Assembly (NCBI GenBank): GCA_013397795.1 | Contig: VZTJ01000579.1 | Coordinates: forward strand, 545,184-609,183 | DNA from: Orthonyx spaldingii | Lineage: Eukaryota > Chordata > Aves > Passeriformes > Orthonychidae | Length of the DNA: 64,000 bases | Direction of reading: 5' to 3' | In this document: positions 1 through 13,610 of the stretch, one piece after another | Position numbering within the stretch: position 1 is the first letter of the stretch | Layout: each line of letters opens with the position of its first letter | Notes under the pieces: model-generated | The model's database searches: none | What the model was told of the DNA's origin: nothing | What the model saw: only the letters and a program-made list of their open reading frames with translations | Program-made: the position numbers and the translations under genes

Positions 1-3000
1 TGTTCTCACCCTTCCCAGAGAGATGGAGAAAGGATCTCACCTATCTCTTAGTGTCCCAAAAGCACACTAAAACACACTGTTCCCTAAGTAAAGAATGGTG
101 AGCTGAAACTCCAACTGAAAGAATGGATAGAGAACATGAGTTCCCCTTTTTCCACAGGGCAGCATTCCCAGAGCGTCACCTATGATGGAACTGGGATCTG
201 ACTGCCCTGGGATCACACTGCAGCTGGGATTAGCAAAACTTCAGGCTGCTGCAGTGTTGTGCTTCTTAATGCAAGGATGTATTTTCCAGATAGGCTTTTT
301 TCACTATCTCATTCTTACATGAGGCAGAGCATTGTATATGTACAGAGCAAAACTTTCTGTGGTACAAACAGCAGCAAGATGAGGTTAACATTCAACTAAA
401 TGAGTCATTCCCATTGGTAAATCCCAGGACAGCAGGGCTGCCTGGGCTTCAGGGTGATGCTTACATATCACTTATATGTATCAGTTCAGGCTGTTGCTTA
501 TATATCAACTCTTACAGAGTATCACAAAACTAGCTGGGGATATCTGCAGAATAGATGTGCATCAAGCTGTAGCACTAGCCACAAAAAGGATGAAATGCCA
601 AAAGGAATGAAGTAAAGCAAATGAGAAAGTAGGAAAGAAAAGACACTATTTGATGGCTGAGTGGTTTTGCACCACCGTGACAGAAAGAAGCTGAGAACAG
701 TTACGGAGAAGTATTCTTGTGCCCTCGTGGAATGAAATAAATAGGAAAGCATTTCAATCAGAAAAGGCTAGGAGGAAAAGTCAAAGACAACTTTAATTCT
801 TCTTTTGCTTATAAAGTTAAGACTGTGAAGGTGTAACAAAACAAGAGTCAGGTAGTCTCTGGATACTACCAAGATGAATACAGTATAGCCAGACATGGTT
901 CCAGTCTTGAGAAGCAAACCTGTGCAAAGTTGCTTGGACTAATAGGCAAAACATGACTGTGGAAAGAAATTTAAAAGCTGTTTTGGTGTGGATTTGAAAT
1001 TAGTAAGAGAAAACTCAAAAAGAACCATTAAATTGAAATTCCACATTTTATTCTGAGGGCCTTAAAACAGGGCTTTACACCCTAGTAATGTGAAGTGTCT
1101 GCTGAGTGATGTGGAAATGATCTTGCAGGTCTCACCTCGACAGAAATACTCTTATCAGGAAATCTCAAGCCCTGTCCAAACCCTTCTAATTACCACCCTT
1201 TCAAGTCTGAGTTTGTGTCTCAATTCTTTGTTTGCACGGCAATTACTAGAGATGTCAAGAGAGTTGCTCTTGTTTTCGTTCTGAGATCACAGTCTCTAAG
1301 GAGGGATTTAGGAAGTCCATAAACTAAGGAATGACAGGAAGTTAATCAACCAATTATTAAAGCCCTGAATAAGCATGTCTTCTGAGGAGCAGTCAAGGTA
1401 AGGATAACTTTTAGCAGTATTTGCAGAAATAATGATAAGCAGATTCCTCAAGATGAGGAAGCAGGGACATGAAAAAACCCAAGATTTACCCTCCTCACAA
1501 AATAAATGTCTGCATTGTAAAGACAGAACAGAGTTCAAAAGACAAAGAAGAACTTACCCAGAAGGAACTTATCATGTTTTGAAGCATTCAGTGCTGAAGA
1601 TGTTTGAAGCTGGTAGCATCTGAGTCAAAACAGGCAGATACATCAGTGTGGGGACTGATGGAAGTGCAGGTCTGATTTATAGCTGTGTATCAGAGTGAAA
1701 TTTCTGGTTTGTTAGTCACAGTGGCAGCAGTCATAGAGCCTTAAACTCGACTTTATGTGTTTGAACACTTTGGCATACCAAAATATGATGCTCTCAGTCT
1801 GAGAGAAATCAGTTTATTTGTTCAGATGAATTAGAGGTTTATGACATTTTTTGAAAATGTACAGTACTTGAGATGTTACATGAGACATTTGTCTTCCAAC
1901 CCAGCTTTTTATTTTGCAGATGTGGATCACCTTTACTCTATGCTGTAATGTACAGAAATACCACTAAGCATTTAAACAATCTTAACTGAATTCCCTGGAT
2001 TTTGAGTGTTTGTTCTGAGGATGTTTGCAATGCCCTGGGCAATGTGTGTATTTGCTCCTGTCCTGACTTACTGATAAGTCCTCTCAACCTTCACCTAGTT
2101 TCTGGCTTTGGAACAAACAGGCAGCTTAATATTTCTGAGAGGAGGTTGTATATCTAGGATCAGCAGCCACAATGTCTCTTAAGAGCAGGGGAACATCGAG
2201 GAGGCAGCTTGCAGCACCAGGGAGGTCACTCTGGGTAATAAAGAGACCTGGGAAGAAAAATGCAGCCCAACCTGCTGAGAGATTGAAACTGCTTCCCTGT
2301 GTTTGCTTCTAGAGTTCTGGGACCACAACGGCTACTCAAGCTTGCAATGCTGTGAGCAGGATGGGATGAGGATGAGGATGAGAGGCAGTCTGGAGCCCTC
2401 CTTTGCACCTGGTCCCTGTACGTGGAGCTGCCTGTCAATGAGGTGCCTCTTGACAATCTGGCACCAGCTGACAAGAAACCCTAGGCAGAAGCATTGGGAT
2501 GGGATTTAGGTTGCTCAAACACATTGCAGCATGCCAATTCCATTATGAAAAAACAGCCCTGGATTTATTTGCAACAGACAAAGTCAGTGATAAAATTCAG
2601 TGGCTTATAAATAAGCTATTGGGGTGGTTAGACATGGGGTACAGTGTTGCTGAGAAGAAAAAATAGAGTTGAATTTTATTAGCAAAAATTTTAATTTAAA
2701 TTTTTTAAAAAGAAAAACATGGAGGGGGGGGAAATCCTCAAATTCTTTCGTTTTGACCCATTCCTACCAATACAAGTGAGGTTTCCATGGGCATGGATCA
2801 AGGTGCAGGCAAAACAATCTCTCAAACAGAAGCAAGGGAGATTTTAATTTCAACTTAACTACACCATTATTGACAAGAAGGGTTAAAATGCCCTGAAATA
2901 CATTTGGTACATCCAGCTTACTTCATGTCTGGCACTAACAGTGTTTAAAACAAGGTAGGAAAAGCCCTTCCAAGATGTACAGGAGAGCTGCTCGTAATGT

Positions 3001-6000
3001 CCTACTAGGAAGAGAAATTTAAGGGGGAGATAAACAAAACTCTCTCCTCAGACACAGCATCTGAGAAAACATAAGCAAGAAGAGAACTGGGCTTTTTTGC
3101 TAGAACCTAACAGAGAAACTGGGGAGATACAAAAACATAAATGCATTCCTGTCCACTAGAAAGGATTTCAAGTTACAGGGAGAAGGAAAACCTCCTCATT
3201 CCTCCCTTTGCTGTTAGTTTGTTATCTAACCCTTCAAAATTGTGAGAACTCCCTGTTCTGCATGAATCTCTGTCTTTTTTTCCTAATTGGAACAGGTCAG
3301 AAACAAAGTCCTCTACTCTCTGATGTCCCAATCCCTGCAGAAGCTGAAGTGCCTATAGACCCACACCTTTCAGCCACAAAGGCAGCTCTCAAATCAGCAT
3401 GAGAGGCAGCTGCCTGGGCAGGATGAGGCTGAAGCACTGCCCTGGGAAAGGCAGGACCATCAAGAAATTGTTCCTGTCCATGTCTTTCCTGTGTGCAGCC
3501 TCTAACTTGGTGACAGATCATAGGGAGGAGGAGAAGGAAGGACTTTTTTTGTGCTTAAATTCATCACTTTGGTGAAGTTGAGGGAGTGAGTCTTGTATCC
3601 TTCAGTGCCATAAACAGCATCCCACTTTCTTCCTGTGATCAGTTGTGAAAATTAGGTGTCTGTGTCCTTGGGGACAAATTTTCAGTACTGGGCAAAGGTT
3701 GGAGCTAACAGTGTCTGGGTCTTTAAGCCATCCAGACTTTAACTTCTGTGGTTCTTACGTTGGTTAAGTCTTAGTAACTTTGGGTTCATAATGGATTGTT
3801 GGGAAATAACTGAATATTCTTCTAAAGCTGGTGAGTTCTTTTTCCCCCGTGCATTGCTGATTTGTACTTCAACCATAACCCGCTGTGGAGCAAGACCTTG
3901 TAAAGGTGACAAAGCAACAAGATAACTCAGAAGCTGATACCAATCAGATAAACTGGATCCTCAGTGGAGAGCCAGTCCTGTTCTGTGCCCTGCAGAGCTG
4001 TATCTGTTACAGTTTCACAGACTTCCTGCTTTTTTTTGGTCTCTGCTTGCATTTCACACCTATTGGGGCACAATAGCAAAAGCATATGAGGATGGATGTC
4101 TTGGGAAGTGCAGGCATGATCTGTGGTGATCTGCAGTAAAAGTTCATCTTCCAACAGAACTTCACACTGAGAACAGCACAAGTCATCTATAGCAGAGGAT
4201 TTAAGTGCAAGGCTGGTAGAAGCTGAGTTCAGTATGTCAATCTGGGTCAAACATTGCTAATATTAGATACTAAAATCTACAGCAGAAAAATGATATAAGT
4301 TTCCAAAGGGGATAGATAACCTAAGAAAGTACTTCATCGCTTATTACATTTACTTATTTTATTGCAGGGTAACAAAGCGCCATATTGACCTCCCACAGTA
4401 CCACAGGGCAGTAATTAATAGCATAGTCATTTATAAACTACTTGATACATGTTACTGGTCCTTTTTTTTTCTATCCACATTGCCTAGATCCCACAATCCA
4501 TTGGTAGATTGTTTACCACTAGTGCTTGTGTCAGGAATGTGGAGCTAAAAATTGCACAAGGGCTGCAGCTACCAAGGTATTCCCACTTGCACACCCAGGA
4601 TAGCAGCTTTGCTGGAAGGGTTCATACAAACATTCCAGTTAACACTTCCCACCAACAGTTTGTGTTACGGGGTTTTTTTGCCCGAGCTAATTCATCCGTA
4701 TTCAGACATACACTAAATTAGCTCATCTTCAAACTTTGTAATAGTATAATAAGTACCCTTTCAGTTGTTACATAGCATTTTTAGTTAGGGGATGTTGCTA
4801 TCACTGTGTACAACATGCAGCCTGCAATGTTGTCTGGCTGTAAGAGCAGATTCACCAAGCCCCAAAATGTTAACAAACCACCTTCTACTAAAAGCAATGG
4901 TAAGGAGCCACTCCAATGCACTGGAAGATCAGCAGCTGTCTGCATGAATGTCATGAGCAAGACACAGAGAAGCTGCTCTAATAGTGACCAAACCCTACCT
5001 GACTGTAGTTGTTTTCATGTTTAATTTTCCACAGCAATTTTCTTTCTGTTGAATTCCAGATGCAGTAAGACTCTTCTAACAATCCCATGTCTTACCAGGG
5101 GAAAAAATCACTGCCTCTTATAAACAAAACAAATTCTACACGGGACTTAAGTGTGAAGACTGTTTTGACAATTGGCTTTTCCATGGATTGGGATGTTTCT
5201 GACTGACAACTTGTTCTGTAAAAACAAAGCTGGAATTTTTTCTTTCAATTATATACCTCCATATCTGTTTTACCTGAAATGATCATGGCAAGGGCAACTA
5301 TAATATAATCAATTTAAAGTAATAAAGCTGAGTAATAAGTCTCCCTTTCAGGAGCATATAAGCACTTTTTTTACAGCACATGTTAGAAGCTACAGGAAGC
5401 AAGGACCTTTGTGGTAAGTTGAAGTGCAAGTTTTTCCTGTTCCCTGGTTACAAGTGAACAACATGATGTCACGCCTACTGTTCATTGTTGCACTTATTGA
5501 CTTTTTATAAGAACAGCTGTGCTAGAAAAATGAAAGAATTTCACTCAGTTACTGGGTGTGATAAGAACCATCAGCCAAAGATTCAGACATTGCTCTAAAT
5601 GTATTTGAACCATTTCTGATCCTGAAATGGTCCTCAGCTCCTCTGATGAGGACAAAACTTTGTATCGGCTACAGGGTTTGACCTATATTTTCAGTCTCTG
5701 CACCATATTAAAAGGAAGGTCTGGGCTCAGCTAGTGGGGAAAGGAGGTTAACACAGATCCAAGCAATTGATGGTTTATAGGAAATAGAACTTAGCAACTA
5801 GGGGGGCTATTTCCTTTTTATTTTGGCTTTTTTCTTGTTTGGTTTGGTTTTGGGGTTTATTTAAGGGGAAGGGATTTTTTTAGGGAAATGAGATTTATGC
5901 AGTTGCCTAATCTGGTACACTCTTTCTTCCTATTTTCTTACCTACAGCACTTTCTAAACCACAAGCTGAATTGAAGCAAAAGCTTATCAGCCATATCATG

Positions 6001-6113
6001 AGTTTCTTGAAAACAGCCTCTCTTCAATGTTTTGATAACCTGATTAACAGACCCTTTGGTTTTAGGCTAAATGCAAAGGAGTGGACATTGCTTGTTTCTT
6101 GTGGAGGTCACAT

Positions 6114-6235
6114 TGAATCCTAAAATCATTAAGGTTGGGGAAGTCACCTCTAATATCACTGAGTCCAGCCTTGAACCCAGCAACACCATGTTCACCCTTA
6201 AACTGTGTCCCCAGTTGCCACATCCCCAGACCAAG
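6114..6235 (-). mobile_element. CR1 LINE fragment, 3' end
   Basis: Starts GAATCCTAAAATCATTAAGG, the reverse complement of a CR1 3' end, and continues TTGGGGAAGTCACCTCTAAT. Degraded. Confidence 0.7.
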
Positions 6236-6465
6236 AGGGCAGAAGGTTCAAGAAAGGGGTTTTTCACTTTCTTCCTACTGCCGTAGCTGGAGGGGGCTCA
6301 TACCCTTGCAGAGAGCTGTACACCACAGGGTGTACTTGCTGCTGATACCCTGTCCAAGAGGTCCTGGTGATTCACCTTGAAATATATATAGGCCTTTACA
6401 TGTTAAACCCTGCCGCATCTCCTCATGTAGTTGTATGTAGCACCAAGTGGACCAAGTCCTGAACA

Positions 6466-6495
6466 GCCCATCCCATCCCATTCCATCCCATCCCA
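6466..6495. repeat. (CATCC)n-type microsatellite
   Basis: CATCCCATCCCATTCCATCC followed by CATCCCA, irregular pentamer and hexamer units. Confidence 0.85.
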
Positions 6496-9400
6496 GAGTT
6501 GCCTGGCTTAGGCAGGAGGTCGAAAAGGAGACCCCTGCAACGGCTCTTGCAGCCCCAGAAGTGATGTGAGGCTGCAGCCACGTTCCAGGCCAGGAGATGT
6601 TTCTGGAAAAACAGAATTAGAAGGAGGCTGACACAGTTAGAGTCAAACAGTCCTAACCTCGTGGGACATAGAGTTTGCTAGACTAACATGATTTTTAAAT
6701 GGAGTTTCTTTTTAGCAGGGAGGGTGTATGGAGCCACACTGTCACATACCTGCTTCTCCTCCCATCATATCTGCTCTTTCTTCCTAGCTGCTTCTGGATA
6801 CAAGCTAACAACGCTTTAAACTCAACAGGGAGAAAAGAGCACATCTAGCATGCCCATCATCTAACCTGCTTCAGATTGGCTCAAACAGAGACATACTGCT
6901 ACCAAAGTTTTCTAATTGGTTTCTACCCCTTTCCTAAGGACACCACATCGCTAAAGACTCACAGGTACCCTTACTTTTTCAGCAGAATGACCTCAGTTCC
7001 TCCTGCGTGGGCTTTCTACCAGTGTTTTCAAAGAAGAGCCAACCAACAGTGATGTAGACAGACATACAGAGCTACTATCTTAATGTCACACGTTAGGGGA
7101 ACCACCCCAACCGCAGCAGTCCCCAGCTTGCGCAAGGCCTTGGCATGATAATCGTGGCTAAGCAGAAGTATTTGCACAATCTCCAGTTACTATTTAATCC
7201 AACACCTAGGGCAAAATGTCATGCTATTGTCTTGCAAAAGTGCAGAGTGATGTCAAGGGCTGTAAAATTTCTTATACAAGCTTTCTCAATTCAGGCTAAG
7301 AAAAACACAAATAAAAACATGACTCATATTCTGACAGAGCAGCTGAGGCTCAGCCTCCGCTTTGAGAAGTGCCTGAGCAGGCATGTCCCTTCATATTCCT
7401 GTCCCTCTCATCTCGATTAGGCAGATCTCCTTCCAAAACAAAAGCCAATTATTTTGCTCACTACCTAAGAAACAAGGGCTGGGGAACCTGTTTCTTTCTC
7501 CACTCTACTTTAAAACTTACCTCCAAAGGTTAGCCCACAGGCAACAGGCACAGCTTCACTTTGAAACGTGTGCAGACTGACAGGAGTACAAACAAAGCAT
7601 GGATTCATGGATTTTTCCCACAGTTATTCAGTAACCCTAAAAGTCTCTACAGAATTTCTTAAATACACACAAGTTGTGTGGCAGGTGCCCCCAGGGGTAT
7701 GAAAAGGAATACAGATATCTCCTAGACAGTAAATTCTGAGGTATTTAGTCATTGTATGGGCAAACAGCAAAGGAAAGCTCCTCATACTAGGACAGCCATA
7801 GTTCACATAACCATCTCCCACTGTCATTCCTCCCTGCACACAGTCTTAATTTTCCTGAGACAATTATGCTCCTTAGCAGCATTTTGATAGCTTTACCCAT
7901 CAGCTCTTTGTTTCATCTGAACCAAACTTGGCTTGCACCTGGAAGTCACTCCCATCAGAGGAGGATCAGAGCCGCACAGTAGAGACTAAGGTAGAGAGCA
8001 ATTTCTAGAGAGTAAGTCATTCCATCCCAAACTAAAATCAGAGAGACTACAGCCTTGAAATTCACATTTCTCTACAGCAGTTTCCTTTAATGCTTCTGGC
8101 AACTAGCATCACATTTCCAGGAGAGAAACAGCTCTAATGGGAGCTAATTGGTCACAGTTGCTTTAGGGTGTTGCAGAGAAGTTCGCTGACACAGGCCAAC
8201 ACTTCATGAACAGATGTGCCTGATGGTTCCTATTGGATCAGGATGATGTGGCAGTATAAAGCAGGCTGGAGTCAGGCAGGGACACACTGTTCACCACTAG
8301 CCAGAGCAGCTGACAGAGACCTTGTAAACACTTTTTCTTTACAGTCCAGAGTTATGTCACCACAGAATGACAACCAGCCAATACCTTGTCCAACTCAGAG
8401 CCTGCTGGTACAAAAGAAATCACCCAGCTCTTATGGCATATTTGAAACATCTGATTGAGGGTTTCTTTAGGAAATCAATACTGTGTGTCATGCCCAAGAA
8501 CTGTGGGTTGGTTGAAGAGTCACAATGTTAGATTTACTGTAGCATTGGAGTATGGCTTCATCATTAATTGATTCTGCCTCAGGTCTTGTCTCAGATGTAT
8601 CATCTATTTTCTGGAGTATCAAATTCAGCATTTAAAAGGAGTTTCGGTAAGAAAGGATAATGCCAGCAGAGGTCAGTGCATCACCATACTCAATCTCTTC
8701 TATCTTATCTGGTAAAAAAGTTTGACTTACAGATCACAAGGTTTTTTCTAAGGGGGAAGTGATTTTAAAATATTCATCAGTAACATCTTTGAAGAGGAAT
8801 CATCCTAGTCAGTAGCTCATCCTGAGAATTATAATAAAGGAAGAAAGAACAACAAAACTCCCTACTTTTAAAGTAAAAGAAAGAACTTCTGTGAATCTAG
8901 CACTTTTTCACATTAATTTCTCCCTCACTCCTCAACTGCACAAACATTTAAAGCAGATGCTTAAAATAAATGAGAAGTTTATAGAATTACACATTGTGGT
9001 TTTAAATATAAAAAAAGTCATTAACATGACAGGAGTTGTCCCTTATGAACTACAGTTCACCTTAAGACATTGTCTTTGCATCAACAATCAACTGTACCTG
9101 GAAATGAGTGGTTGAAATGGATAAAACCAGTTGTTAAACAGGAAGTTTGCTATCTGCCCTATTGGGAAGTCCCTGCTGACAGATTGCAGAAAATAGCAAC
9201 TCTTTCTCAGTGACCTGCGTCTTATGGAAAATCAAGAGCAAATTCCTAGGATAGCCACCCTAAAACCACCCTGGCAGCTTTGACGCCTGCATGCCAAGCA
9301 GAGATCACCTACACTGAAGAAGTGGTGAGGAGCTGACTCATGTTACTCCCACTCACTCTTGTGAAAGTGGGTGCAAACAGAGAGTCATTGGCATTGGCAG

Positions 9401-9769
9401 AGAGTGGGAGAATGCAGCAACAACAGCAGCAGCCACAGGAGGAAAGATGGAGTCTGAAGGGCTTACTATCAGCTTTCCTGGGCGCTAACTTTTGCCTTCG
9501 CCTCGCTCAGCAGTTACTCCCACTAATTCCAATTACTGCAGTCCCCATGTTATCAAAACCCACCAGGTGTTAGTGGAGTAGGAGGTAGCAGATGGGGCTC
9601 TGCAGGGACTCTTCAAATCTGCTGAAGAGTTCTTAAACAATCTGGTTTGTGCATCAGTTAGTCAAGAGTGGAGATGATAGTGCTGATCTCTCTCTAGCTG
9701 TTCCAGGGAGATGGTCCTTGTGTATCTGTATAAAGTTTCCTCTAACAGGATATGCTCAGAGAAGTTGTG

Positions 9770-10039
9770 ATGATAGGACAAGGAGTAATGGGTACAAATG
9801 GAAAGATGGGAAATTTAGATGAAATGTTAAGAAAAAATTATTTACCATAAGAGTGGTGAGATACAGGAACAGGTTGCCCAGGGAAACTGTTAATGCCCCA
9901 AGACTGGCAGTGCTCAAGTCCAGGTTGGATAAGGCCATGGACAACCTGGTCTAGTGGAAGATATCCTTGCCACAGCAGGAGGGGGTCAGATTAGATGATT
10001 TTTATGGTCCCTTCCAACCACTAACATTCTATGATTCTG
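9770..10039 (+). mobile_element. CR1 LINE fragment, 3' end
   Basis: Typical CR1 landmarks: GGTGAGATACAGGAACAGG, TTGCCCAGGGAAACTGT, ACCTGGTCTAGTGGAAG, and the tail ATTCTATGATTCTGT. Confidence 0.9.
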
Positions 10040-10061
10040 TGGTAAGTTGTGCATGCCTCAT

Positions 10062-10204
10062 CCCTCGCTGTGTTCAAGGCCAGACTGGATGGGGCTTGGA
10101 GTAACCTGGTGTACTGGGAAGTGTCCCTGCCCCTGGCAAAGGGGGTGAAACTAGAAGACTTTCAAGGTCCTTTTCAACCCAAACCTTTCCATGATTCTAT
10201 GATC
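10062..10204 (+). mobile_element. Second CR1 LINE fragment, directly behind the first
   Basis: Begins TGTTCAAGGCCAGACTGGAT within CR1 and ends CCATGATTCTATGATC. Same orientation as the neighbouring copy, about 25 bases away, 5'-truncated. Confidence 0.9.
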
Positions 10205-11066
10205 AAGTGTCCTTGGTGTCCTTTACACCCCACTCTCATACCAGCAGTATAATGGACATCGCAAGCTGCAGAGAGGGTTATTAATCATGAAAAAGGAAGC
10301 TCTTATCACATGAGGAGAAACAAATTGAGCAATGTCAGGTTCCAGCATCCCTTAACATAGATGATTCTTGTGACAAACTACATAAATTTGCTCCTGAGAA
10401 CAGATCTTGGAGAAGTCCTCCAAGCACTGGGAAGGTAGAAGTGGCCACTACCACTACACAGCCTCACTGCCCAAAGGCACAAGCCTATGACATCACTCAG
10501 TGATCTCCCAGGAAACATTTTATGTAACTTTATGTTACTTTGGGCCAATGCTACTGACATTTGAGGGACAAGTCCAGGTCACCAGAACACTGAAGTGGGA
10601 CTCAGCTCAATCAGCTTCACAGATACCTGCAGTAGCAATGTCTGCTGATGCACTACCCAGCTAAGCACTACACAGCTAAGACTCCTTTTGCAATCAAAGG
10701 GAGTAATTAATTAAAAAGGTGCAATTCATCAGCCTCTAAAATCAGTCTGCTGAGTTATACCCTAAAGCTGCCTGTTTCTCTTCTCCACACAGTGAAGAAT
10801 TTATTGGTTTCAAAGCAATAACCATTTATTAAAGGTTATTGGGATTTGGAATTGTGTCTTCCAGTGCAAAGAGTTCTGGCCCAGGCTGAAGACTGGCAGA
10901 GGCAACAAGAGCACACTGCCGTGGGCAGTCACTCCAGGAGTGGTGTCTGCAGAGTGTTAAGAGAACCCAGAGAAGACACAATTCCAGATGCCAAATTGTT
11001 CCAGGCCAGCAAAAGTGCAACCTTCCCCAAGACAAGATAGCACAGTCAAGTGTGTCCATAGTACTC

Positions 11067-11091
11067 TTTTTTTTTCTTTTTTTTTTTTTTT
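11067..11091. repeat. Poly-T tract
   Basis: Run of T with a single C interruption. Confidence 0.9.
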
Positions 11092-13586
11092 GACAGCAGG
11101 AGCAATTTATGTTGAAACAAGTAAGAAAAACCCTACTGTCCCTGAAAGCATTCATACTACAGCATCATCTCAAGGTAATCTTTGTATTTCTCACTCCTTT
11201 TCTCCATAGCAATATTCCAGGCCATCTGGAGCTTTCATCCTTGGTTTGTAGCTCGTAGGAGAAATAAAACACCTGCTTGAACCTTTCTGTACATGCATTG
11301 AAAAGATAAGTTTATGTCATACTTGCAATGATTGTGGCTATACTGGCTTTACTGAATTCTCATCAGGTGAGCAAGTCCAAGCCGTTCTAAAGAAGCATGT
11401 GCAAATTCTGGGGCAGGATAGCGCAGAAAGAAGACTCAAAGGAGGATCTGGGTACAGGTACAGGTGCAAAGCAGAGCAGAAAGCAGGACTAGCCAAAGTT
11501 AGTCTGCTTGTTCCCTGCTGTGCAGAATCTGGCAAAGCATTCAGGAGGTAGCCCAAAACCCACCCACTGCTTGCATTTACAGCTTATATGAGTCTTGTTT
11601 TGCTTCAGGAGTAGAACATGACATCAACACCAACTGTTTCTTTGATTTTCAGGTTGTCAATACTGCAACACACAGCACAAACAAACTCAATAAACTGGTA
11701 CTTTAAGCAGCTCAAACAATCTACAATCTTTGATAAATTTAATGTACAGCTCTTTTAAATTGTACCTGCTGGGGTTGAATTGGTCCTTGGCAGAACAAAG
11801 AGGCAGCTGCCTTGCTGACATGACATGGATTTGCACAGTTTTCAAATCCTGTTCTTCTTTAGGAAGAAATTACACAGATTTGATAATTTCTTTTTGGCTG
11901 CTGCTCACATCCTTGTAGTCTTTCTGTGTTAACAAATAATTTGTTTTGTCAGTTTTTAAAAGATTTTCTGAAAGCAGAAATTAAGGTAGTGGCTGCACCA
12001 TACCCTAATTTTCCTTTCTCTTTATTTAAAGACAAACGCTAGCTTTTTCTTCATGAACCTTTCAAGACATTACCTGCCTATAACATGTTCTCAGGTAAAG
12101 CATTATTATCCAATATTTCATTGTGAAGTTCTTTAATTTCTTGGCAAGGAGACTCATAATCCCTTGCTGACTTGCAAAACTCTAAATTTCTCTTTTTCCA
12201 TTCAAAGTTAACATCTTTACTTATATGGCTGGTATGAATTATAACATCCTTCAACTGAAACTGATCATTCTTGTAAAGACAGAGGCAAAAAAATGTTATT
12301 ACAAAAGTTTATCATCTGAGTATCATCTAGCAATATTTTTTCCTCTCTTCTGAACAGCTGACCAATTCATCCTTTCCTTCACCTTCCCTCTGTTACAACT
12401 GCACTTCTAAAATTATTTATACCTCTTGACACATGCATCTTGTTTTGAGCTTTGACTTTTTAAAAGTTTGTTCCTATATCTTCATGTTATATTTATCACT
12501 CATCCTCAGTAGCCTGACCTAGTTTCTGCTTCCAGTTTGAGCCTTTCTTGTGTTTAAGGTTCATGCACAGTTCATGCTTTAATCAAGCTGATCTCTTACG
12601 GCACTTTCTCTCTTTTTTCACAGTGGGATAGTATATACCTGTGGATGGATATTGTGTTATTGTGTGTATTTTTTGTAAAGCACTAACCCTTCAACAGCTT
12701 TTATTGAACTCTACCTTCTATCATTCAACTGCTATTCCTCCATCTTATACTGGAATAATCATGAATCATTTTTCTAATGGCCACTCTTCAACGTACCTTC
12801 CAGCCTCAAATTCTCATCCATTCCTCACAATTGTCAATGAATATAAAAGAATCTCTCCTTTACTTGTTTACTTTACTTCTTGAATCAGAAATACTTTTCC
12901 AGATGAAAGTCAAAATTTACTAAGCAATCTGCTGTATTTCTTTCCCAGCAGACATTCTTCATTATCCCCAGTAACCTTTTGCCAAATATAAAGGTTCTTG
13001 CAACATATAACAATCTTTTTTCCCCCTGAAGTTCTTCTCTGTTTATGCTGCAAACCTTGGGAATAAGATGCAAGTTGAAGCTCTATCTTGCATTCAAAAA
13101 CCAAATTTGCAAAATTTATGTCTAGCACATGTTTTGTTAGATAGGAACACAAAGGTCAGTTTCAGGATAGCTTCAGTCATCAATAGCACAAACCAGAGCA
13201 CATGAGATCTTGCAAGTGAGGTCATTTCATGTGCTACTGATATGGCATCAGAGAGTGAATATGTCTAGGTAGTCCATGTGCTTGTCTACGGTCCATCTGG
13301 GGTTTGCCTACAGGGTCTGAAAGGTCTGAACACTGGCAATCAGTGGGTCTAGGAGCATGCCAGGCTGCTGGCTGCTCATTATGTCCTGTTTAAAGTCATG
13401 ATAGCATTACTGAATCACATGAAAGGGAGAATACTTGAGAGACCTCTTACAGTAAGCGCATGCCTCTTTCAACACAGCTGGACATTCCCCTGAAAACATG
13501 CCATTTCTTAATATCAAATTCCCCAAATATACCAAATCTAGGTAATTATGCTAGTTTGAGTGCGATGACCAGAAAGAACTTTAAAT

Positions 13587-13610
13587 ATTTATATATATAT
13601 ACACACACAC
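13587..13610. repeat. (TA)n(CA)n microsatellite
   Basis: Compound run of TA followed by ACACACACAC. Confidence 0.9.

Noticed and set aside
9412..9450. Glutamine run (CAG/CAA repeat) in a 77-codon frame
   Set aside because: A short simple repeat; the surrounding translation is not recognisable and there is no exon structure.
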